Of a stretch of 5,736 nucleotides of DNA, positions 1 to 4,234 are shown piece by piece. The DNA is taken from assembly GCA_021639925.1 (NCBI GenBank), contig JAJXEL010000126.1, positions 1-5,736 on the forward strand, given 5' to 3'. The notes beneath the pieces are model-generated. The model saw only the letters and a list, made by a program, of their open reading frames with translations, did not search any database and was not told the DNA's origin. The DNA is from Alphaproteobacteria bacterium. Lineage in GTDB: Bacteria > Pseudomonadota > Alphaproteobacteria > CAAGCB01 > CAG-977. The stretch's first letter is position 1, and the number at the start of each line of letters is the position of its first letter. The translations under genes and the position numbers were made by a program.

Positions 1-723
1 ATTATATTCCGGGTCAAACAACAGATTTAACCCTGTTTCCGCGTCTTCCCGGACATTGACTTTAATGACGTTGCGCATTTCGGTAAAGTCCGCTACGGCG
101 CTGACCGGGCGTTTTTCGCTTTGCAGTATATCAAAGGACACCTCGGCATGACGGGGGATAATTGCGCCCTGCCAGCGGCGGGGGCGGAACGGGCTGATCG
201 GCGTTAAAGCCAATACGTTTGATGTCATCGGCAAAATCGGGCCGTGTACCGAAAAATTATAAGCCGTACTGCCCGCCGGGGTCGATACCAAAACGCCGTC
301 GCAGATTAAATTCGGCAGTTTCTGAATACCGTCAATGCTGATCGAAATATCCGCTGCCTGCCGGCTTTGCCGCCATAGGGATACTTCGTTAAAAGCCAAA
401 GCCCGTTTATGTTTCCCGTTTCCGGCAAACGCGTCCATAATCAACGGGTGCAGCGTAATCGAATCTGCGCCGTTTAAACGTTCGTCCAGGTCGTCTTCCT
501 GGTATTTGTTCATTAAAAACCCGACGCTGCCGCGGTTCATGCCGTAAAACGGAATGCCTTTGCCGATATGTTTGTGCAACGTTTGAAGCATAAAGCCGTC
601 CCCGCCCAAAACGACAAAAACATCGGCTTTGGCGCAGTCGGCCGTACCATATATTTTTTGCAGCCGCCGCAGCGACTTCTGAGCGATTTCCGTCGTGTCT
701 GCCAAAAAACAGATCTGCCGCAT
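1..723 (-). CDS. nadK: NAD kinase, 3' end missing
   Basis: ATP-dependent NAD kinase, a cytoplasmic enzyme that phosphorylates NAD+ to NADP+. The frame is open for 241 codons from ATG (721-723) to the left window edge. Visible landmarks are the GGDG nucleotide-binding motif (residues 40-43, in VLGGDGFMLQTLH), YGMNRGSVGFLMN (60-72), the conserved NE pair (112-113, FNEVS) and the TPAGSTAY glycine-rich motif (148-155). LTPISPFRPRRW (173-184) and LLFDPEY near the edge match the C-terminal part of short alphaproteobacterial NAD kinases of roughly 255 residues, so probably only 10-20 residues are missing. The start is supported by a GGGGAA Shine-Dalgarno just upstream and by the family's short N-terminus. 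The gene is divergent from the exported protein gene at 808. Family assignment is firm. Confidence 0.95.
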   Translation of the reverse strand, partial: MRQICFLADTTEIAQKSLRRLQKIYGTADCAKADVFVVLGGDGFMLQTLHKHIGKGIPFYGMNRGSVGFLMNKYQEDDLDERLNGADSITLHPLIMDAFAGNGKHKRALAFNEVSLWRQSRQAADISISIDGIQKLPNLICDGVLVSTPAGSTAYNFSVHGPILPMTSNVLALTPISPFRPRRWQGAIIPRHAEVSFDILQSEKRPVSAVADFTEMRNVIKVNVREDAETGLNLLFDPEYN

Positions 724-741
724 TTTCTTTCCCCGAGTTTA

Positions 742-770
742 TGGACTTTCCGTTGGGAAGCTTTTATAAT
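742..770 (+). promoter_or_regulatory. Probable sigma70-type promoter for the exported protein gene at 808
   Basis: TGGACT (742-747, 4 of 6 to the TTGACA consensus), a 17-bp spacer, then a perfect TATAAT (765-770). Transcription would start near 777, giving a leader of about 30 nt that contains the Shine-Dalgarno AGGAAAAG (796-803). It lies in the 84-bp gap between divergent genes. The -10 element is nearly symmetric (TATAATA, reverse TATTATA), so it might also serve nadK on the other strand, although no good -35 is seen there. Confidence 0.6.
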
Positions 771-807
771 ACAGAAAAATCGAAGAAATAAAAACAGGAA
801 AAGACTG

Positions 808-1461
808 ATGAAAAATTTATCGGGATACTTTTGTATTGTTTGCGGTTTGTCTTTGACCGGTTTGCTGCCGTTTTCCGCTTTCGCGGCAAAGTATTCGGGG
901 GCGGGAACGGCCAGCCGCCAGTTTTCGGCAGAACGTCCGGCATCTGAAAAACCGGCTCCGCCGCCGGAAGCGTCGTCAATGCCGCAGGAAGATTTAAAAG
1001 CCGTTTCTCCGATTACTTTTGATGAATTGCGCCTGTTTGCCCGCGACTGGCTGAAATACGCCCGCTGGCTGAAAACTGACGGTAATCAGTACAAAGCCGT
1101 TGCTTATCTGGGGGTATCCGCCGCCGCGGATTATCCGCCCGAAGTCGTTAAATGGATGGACGCGCACGGCTGGGCCGTCGACCGTTTTTTCCTGCTGGAA
1201 CGAAAATTCCGCGTCACTCTTTCCGTTTTGGAACAGGAAAACAAACAGGCCAATTTACTGAAGCATTTGGAATTTCAAATCCGCCAGCTGGAAAAAAACG
1301 ATAAAATGCCTGCGGAGCAGAAAAAAAGTTTGAAAGAACAATATGCCGGCACAATCCGGACAGTCCGGGCGGCGACGAACGTCAAAGCGCCCGTCACGCC
1401 GGAAGAATACGAACTGATCAAACTGAACCGTGAAGCCTTGACCCGGATTTTAAGCGAATAG
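808..1461 (+). CDS. Exported helical protein of unknown function (217 aa)
   Basis: I do not recognise this protein. Residues 1-26 form a signal peptide (MKN, then a hydrophobic core, then PFSAFA), with cleavage probably before AKYS, so it should act in the periplasm. Residues about 27-68 are a Pro/Ala/Ser/Glu-rich, probably disordered linker. From about 69 on the protein looks globular and helical: aromatic-rich FDELRLFARDWLKYARWL (71-88), then AVAYLGVSAAADYP and VVKWMDAHGWAVDRFFLLE, then a charged helix at 128-185 with coiled-coil character. It has no Cys after the signal peptide. The ATG at 808 is chosen over an in-frame ATG at 568 because it has a Shine-Dalgarno 8 nt upstream, starts a clear signal peptide, and sits just after a promoter; the longer form would run antisense through nadK. 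It is probably monocistronic, converging on the PAP2-like gene. Confidence 0.8.
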   Translation: MKNLSGYFCIVCGLSLTGLLPFSAFAAKYSGAGTASRQFSAERPASEKPAPPPEASSMPQEDLKAVSPITFDELRLFARDWLKYARWLKTDGNQYKAVAYLGVSAAADYPPEVVKWMDAHGWAVDRFFLLERKFRVTLSVLEQENKQANLLKHLEFQIRQLEKNDKMPAEQKKSLKEQYAGTIRTVRAATNVKAPVTPEEYELIKLNREALTRILSE

Positions 1462-1467
1462 CCTGCT

Positions 1468-2295
1468 TTATAAAGAAATTAAAGGAATATTGTCGCGGTT
1501 TTCGGAAACAATCCATTGGGCGGCATAATACATCATAATACCGATGAACGCGCCCATGACGGCGTCGCTGAGGAAACATTGAGCCGTAAAAACAACAGAC
1601 AAAGTCATCAACCCTGCCAGCGCATATAACAGCTTGCGGATTTGCGGCAGGAAATAAGCCGAAGCCATGATAACCGCCCATAAGCTCTGAACGCCGAAAC
1701 TGGGGAAGGAAGTTTCCGTTACGCGGAAACGAAAAGCCGAAAAACCGTATAAATGCATTGTATCCAAAAATTCCGGCGTATACCGCCCCGCCAGAATGTT
1801 GATGACCAGCGTCACCAGCGACGATAACGATAACGTCAAAAGCACAAATAAAACGGCATGGGCTTTTTGCAGATTTTTTTCAAATACTTCCGTCGTCAGG
1901 GACAATCCTGCCACAGCCATGTAAACCAGCCATAACGCGATCAGGATTAAAAACCACCACCCCGACGGGTTAATTTCGGCCAGATAGTAGAAAAATCCTT
2001 CTTTTTCATCATTCAGGCAGGACAGAGCGAAAGGCTTGTCCAGAAAATTAATCGAAAAAGCGCAGAACAGGCACACGTAAATAAAGGCCGCCGTTTTAGG
2101 TTGTTCCTTTGTGAAAACGACAATAATCTCCTTTGCCCGGATCAAACGGGGGCGCAGATTATCCCATTTCAGAATTTCTATTGTTTTCCGCACAACGGGC
2201 CGGCGGGACAGCCGGGAAAAAAAATCCTTCGCTTTTTGGAACGACGCGGCTGCAACAGCCTTTATCCGTTCCGAAATATTTGTTTTAACAACCAT
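1468..2295 (-). CDS. PAP2-like integral membrane protein, probably catalytically inactive
   Basis: A 275-residue inner-membrane protein with about six hydrophobic segments (roughly 67-85, 111-130, 146-169, 203-218, 222-240, 245-262) after a basic, amphipathic N-terminal stretch of about 60 residues. The C-terminal half follows the pattern of type 2 phosphatidic acid phosphatases: GRYTP (170-174) stands where these have GRxRP, FPSFGVQS (197-204) where they have FPSGHxxS, and AQCFLSDAVMG (238-248) where they have xHFLSDVLxG. Each substitution removes a catalytic residue: the motif-1 Lys and Arg become N and T, the motif-2 His becomes Gly, and the motif-3 His becomes Cys. The Asp (D244) is kept. 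I infer a non-enzymatic or very divergent relative acting on or sensing lipid phosphates. The alternative is an unrelated membrane protein with chance similarity. The ATG at 2295 has only a weak GGAT ribosome site. Confidence 0.7.
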   Translation of the reverse strand: MVVKTNISERIKAVAAASFQKAKDFFSRLSRRPVVRKTIEILKWDNLRPRLIRAKEIIVVFTKEQPKTAAFIYVCLFCAFSINFLDKPFALSCLNDEKEGFFYYLAEINPSGWWFLILIALWLVYMAVAGLSLTTEVFEKNLQKAHAVLFVLLTLSLSSLVTLVINILAGRYTPEFLDTMHLYGFSAFRFRVTETSFPSFGVQSLWAVIMASAYFLPQIRKLLYALAGLMTLSVVFTAQCFLSDAVMGAFIGIMMYYAAQWIVSENRDNIPLISL

Positions 2296-2327
2296 AGCTT
2301 AATCCGATAAATTTCAAAATTTATGCT

Positions 2328-2356
2328 ACTATAACATAAGAAAAAATCAAGGTTAA
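2328..2356 (-). promoter_or_regulatory. Possible promoter for the PAP2-like gene
   Basis: On the minus strand, TTAACC (2356-2351, 4 of 6 to TTGACA) is followed by a 17-bp spacer and TATAGT (2333-2328, 5 of 6 to TATAAT). It lies 33 bp upstream of the ATG at 2295 in an AT-rich divergent region. This is a consensus match only; the base composition makes chance matches likely. Confidence 0.4.
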
Positions 2357-2406
2357 GGGTTCTCTTTATGTTTTTCGCCGGAATTATCCGGGACTGAAGG
2401 CTTTTG

Positions 2407-2436
2407 TTGAAATTTTTTTCAAAGGAATGTTAAAAT
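2407..2436 (+). promoter_or_regulatory. Probable promoter of the four-gene exported-protein operon
   Basis: TTGAAA (2407-2412, 5 of 6 to the -35 consensus), an 18-bp spacer, then TAAAAT (2431-2436, 5 of 6 to the -10). Transcription would start near 2443, leaving a leader of about 18 nt with the Shine-Dalgarno AAGGAA (2451-2456) in front of ATG 2461. The -35 lies in a small inverted repeat, TTGAAA-TTTT-TTTCAA (2407-2422), which might be an operator or just AT-rich sequence. Confidence 0.6.
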
Positions 2437-2460
2437 AAACGCCAAAGGGAAAGGAACGCC

Positions 2461-2775
2461 ATGAAAGCAGTCTGCCTTTTATTGATGATTTTCTTGATGT
2501 GGGGAAACGATGTTTCCGCACAGGTGATTGATATGCGCGCTTACAGCCGCCAGCGCGGGTTTAAAGCTTATCGTGCAAAAGTGCCCGCGCCGACACAAAG
2601 CCGTCAGGCGGCTGCGGACGCGGGACAAAACCGGCCGGCGGCGGCTCAGGCTGACAACAATCAGTCCGGCGAATCGAAAAAGCTCGATGATAAAAAATCT
2701 GCCGGTTCGTCTGCTCAAACCGCAGAGATGCAGGAGTATATCCGGAATAATCCGCATGTCCGGCCTGATATTTAA
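2461..2775 (+). CDS. Small exported protein, first of a tandem paralogue pair (104 aa)
   Basis: Not recognised as a named family. Residues 1-20 are a signal peptide ending DVSA, with cleavage expected before Q21. The mature protein opens with QVIDMRAYSRQRGFKAY (21-37), almost identical to the same residues of the next gene. Residues about 40-87 are a low-complexity Ala/Gln/Lys/Asp/Ser linker, likely disordered. The end, EMQEYIRNNPHVRPDI, could form a short helix. The mature protein is only about 84 residues, has no Cys and no evident enzyme domain. A short binding motif followed by a flexible tether suggests a partner-binding or assembly role in the periplasm, which is inference. The start is fixed by AAGGAA 4-5 nt upstream and by the signal peptide. 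It is first in an operon, 16 bp ahead of its paralogue. Confidence 0.8.
   Translation: MKAVCLLLMIFLMWGNDVSAQVIDMRAYSRQRGFKAYRAKVPAPTQSRQAAADAGQNRPAAAQADNNQSGESKKLDDKKSAGSSAQTAEMQEYIRNNPHVRPDI
2518..2571 (+). repeat. Conserved 54-bp coding segment, copy 1
   Basis: Encodes AQVIDMRAYSRQRGFKAY, residues 20-37 of the first paralogue. By direct comparison it matches 2849-2902 at 49 of 54 positions. Four of the five differences are silent and one changes Ile to Val. Flanking sequence is not similar at this level. Confidence 0.9.
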
Positions 2776-2791
2776 AGGGGGATAACAGATT

Positions 2792-3166
2792 ATGCGGCTG
2801 CTGATATTTACATTTTTGGGAATCTGCTTTTTTCATCAGGGCGTAAACGCGCAGGTGGTTGATATGCGCGCCTACAGCCGTCAGCGCGGATTTAAAGCTT
2901 ATTCTGTCCGCCAGCAGGCTTATGTTCCTCCGGCCGTCCGGTCGGCGCCGGCGAAAAACAAAGCCGCGCCGGAAAAAGAAAACGCTGTGCCGCCGGGACA
3001 AGAACAGGAACGCAAAATACAACAGACAGGCGTTAAAGTTTTTCAGGAAAAAGACGAAGACAAAGTGATGAATTTTAATGTCGAAAATCCTGAATTTGAT
3101 AAACTGAGCAATTATAAAAAACAGGATCTGATGAAACGGATCTCTTTTAAAAAGAATACGGATTAG
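2792..3166 (+). CDS. Small exported protein, second of the tandem paralogue pair (124 aa)
   Basis: Not recognised as a named family. A 20-residue signal peptide ends GVNA, then the mature protein starts QVVDMRAYSRQRGFKAY (21-37), in exactly the same register as the upstream paralogue. Residues about 38-85 are a Pro/Ala/Gln/Lys/Glu-rich linker. The C-terminal third (about 86-124) is charged, with NPEFDKLSNYKKQDLMKRISF (99-119), probably a helical segment. Both paralogues have an Asn-Pro near the end preceded by an aromatic residue (YIRNNP against FNVENP), a weak hint that the C-termini are also related. A strong Shine-Dalgarno, AAAGGGGGA (2774-2782), overlaps the stop of the first gene, so expression may be high. 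It is 7 bp ahead of the third gene. The role is unknown. Confidence 0.8.
   Translation: MRLLIFTFLGICFFHQGVNAQVVDMRAYSRQRGFKAYSVRQQAYVPPAVRSAPAKNKAAPEKENAVPPGQEQERKIQQTGVKVFQEKDEDKVMNFNVENPEFDKLSNYKKQDLMKRISFKKNTD
2849..2902 (+). repeat. Conserved 54-bp coding segment, copy 2
   Basis: Encodes AQVVDMRAYSRQRGFKAY, residues 20-37 of the second paralogue, in direct orientation 331 bp downstream of copy 1. The segment spans the expected signal-peptidase site and the mature N-terminus. The signal peptide cores before it and the linkers after it have diverged. Confidence 0.9.
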
Positions 3167-3173
3167 GTGAAAA

Positions 3174-3698
3174 ATGAAATATGCAGTTTTAGCTTTGGGA
3201 TTCCTTTTATTCGGTCAGACGCCGGCTTTTGCCGTTTGTTCGGGCGGTTTTGACGGCAGCGACGGAACTCTGTCGGGCTGTTCCGAAATGGGGGCGCTGG
3301 GCGATCTGATTTACGAACGCGACCAAAACGGCAGGGTCATGCGCAAAAGGGACGACGCCGAAATCAAACAGTATCTGGTGACAACGGTTGAAGACCGTCT
3401 GAAAAAACGCGGCATTTCGATGAAAAACAAAGACGGACAGCCGGTTATCAAGATTGATCAGGAAAATGTGGTGTTTGATTTGTTTAATCAGAACGGGGAT
3501 AAAATCTTTACATATACCGTCGATATTGAAAAAGGGGTTCCCCAAAATGAAAAAGACGTCATCGAATCCCGCGAAGCTTATGACAGTCAGAAGGCGAAAA
3601 GCAAAGCCGAACGCAAAGGACGCATTGAAAAGATTCAGGCTTTGGCCGATAAAATAAAAGCCGAAGAAATTGAAAAGAAAGCGGCGGCTAAAAAATGA
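3174..3698 (+). CDS. Exported protein with a Cys pair and charged helical tail (174 aa)
   Basis: Not recognised. Residues 1-20 are a signal peptide (hydrophobic core, then TPAFA), with cleavage expected before VCSGG. The mature N-terminus holds two Cys, C22 and C36, around a Gly/Ser/Asp-rich loop, which could form a disulfide in the periplasm. Residues about 44-120 look like a compact alpha/beta region: LIYERDQNGRVMRKRDD, then IKQYLVTTVEDRLKKRGI, then two strand-like stretches, PVIKIDQENVVFDLF and DKIFTYTVDI. The last 45 residues are Lys/Glu/Ala-rich and probably one long helix. The Shine-Dalgarno AGGTGA (3165-3170) overlaps the stop of the preceding gene. The stop overlaps the next start by 4 bases (ATGA), so the two are probably translationally coupled. 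Confidence 0.8.
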   Translation: MKYAVLALGFLLFGQTPAFAVCSGGFDGSDGTLSGCSEMGALGDLIYERDQNGRVMRKRDDAEIKQYLVTTVEDRLKKRGISMKNKDGQPVIKIDQENVVFDLFNQNGDKIFTYTVDIEKGVPQNEKDVIESREAYDSQKAKSKAERKGRIEKIQALADKIKAEEIEKKAAAKK

Positions 3699-4036
3699 AA
3701 TATCTGATCTTAGGCGGGGCGGTTTGTTTCCTGGCAGCCTGCGTGATGCAAAAAATCCCGGATTCGAAAACGCCGCTGATGCTGGAAACGACTGTTGACA
3801 GCGATCTGCTGATTCTTCAAACCGAAGATGTCCGGATCGCCGACGTTAAGGAAAAGCGGATCGCGTATGAATATAACGATCAAAATATCCGTCTGTCACA
3901 GCTGGGGGATCATGCGCGCCGGTTTTGCGAAGGCAAAGGGCGCGATACGGTATTGGTCGATATGCGTCTGACAAACCGGGAAGGATTTCGCCGCGCGACG
4001 TTTGAATGTAAAGACAAACCCGTTTTAATTCCCTGA
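3695..4036 (+). CDS. Small lipoprotein (113 aa)
   Basis: The N-terminus MKYLILGGAVCFLAAC has a short hydrophobic core and a canonical lipobox, LAAC (13-16), so C16 should be lipidated and the protein anchored to a membrane from the periplasmic side. V17 in the +2 position is not the inner-membrane-retaining Asp, so outer-membrane sorting is plausible. The mature part of about 98 residues has two further Cys, C78 (RRFCEGKG) and C105 (ATFECKD), spaced as if they form a disulfide around a small alpha/beta fold. No named family is assigned. It is the last gene of the operon; its ATG lies in the ATGA overlap with the preceding stop and lacks an obvious Shine-Dalgarno, so it probably depends on reinitiation. 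Its last 12 bp overlap the converging ribbon-helix-helix gene. Confidence 0.85.
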   Translation: MKYLILGGAVCFLAACVMQKIPDSKTPLMLETTVDSDLLILQTEDVRIADVKEKRIAYEYNDQNIRLSQLGDHARRFCEGKGRDTVLVDMRLTNREGFRRATFECKDKPVLIP

Positions 4037-4234
4037 AACCAGCGCCCGCAGCACATAAAGACGCAGTTCGGAAGACAAAGCGCCTTTTCTGCCGGCGTCA
4101 ATGCGCGTGATCAGTTCCGCCGGCGTTAAATCCTGCCGCGCAGCCAGCTTTTTTAATTCTTCCCAAAATTCGGGTTCCAAATAAACGCTGGTGCGGTGGC
4201 CGGCGATCATGACGGAATATTTTCTGATGCTCAT
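4025..4234 (-). CDS. Ribbon-helix-helix domain protein (69 aa)
   Basis: A small, probably DNA-binding protein of the alphaproteobacterial ribbon-helix-helix group with the AGHRTSVYLEPEFW pattern (residues 11-24), which I believe is Pfam RHH_4. The strand region is about 5-19, helix one about 21-34 (PEFWEELKKLAARQ) and helix two about 37-47 (TPAELITRIDA), followed by LSSELRLYVLRAL, typical of the group's C-terminus. Ribbon-helix-helix proteins dimerise and insert the paired strands into the major groove; the target here is unknown. The start overlaps the fumarase stop (ATGA at 4234-4231) with no clear Shine-Dalgarno, so translation is likely coupled to fumarase. From memory, relatives of this protein sit next to fumarase genes in other alphaproteobacteria, which would make the pairing meaningful. 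Confidence 0.85.
   Translation of the reverse strand: MSIRKYSVMIAGHRTSVYLEPEFWEELKKLAARQDLTPAELITRIDAGRKGALSSELRLYVLRALVSGN

Larger units (their letters stand above)
2296..2460. other. Divergent intergenic control region (165 bp)
   Basis: AT-rich gap between the PAP2-like gene and the exported-protein operon, holding the two outward promoters described separately. The 9-mer TTGAAATTT occurs on the plus strand at 2407-2415 and on the minus strand at 2317-2309, so it forms an inverted pair flanking the region. A small stem CCGGA-ATTA-TCCGG lies at 2378-2391. None of these is a recognised operator. Confidence 0.5.

Noticed and set aside
568..807. In-frame upstream extension of the exported protein gene from ATG 568
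   Set aside because: It would run antisense through nadK, bury the signal peptide 80 residues inside the protein, and ignore the promoter and Shine-Dalgarno just before 808.
1466..1475. Palindrome CTTTATAAAG between converging stops as a terminator
   Set aside because: It is a short AT-only-centred palindrome without loop, GC stem or following T run.
2368..2397. Nine-codon open frame with AGGG upstream, as a possible leader peptide
   Set aside because: It lies before the best operon promoter and has no regulatory amino-acid run or attenuator; a chance ORF is more likely.
2561..3022. Minus-strand open frame of 153 codons opposite the paralogue pair
   Set aside because: It spans two well-supported plus-strand genes and their intergenic Shine-Dalgarno, and its product is Arg/Phe-rich shadow sequence.
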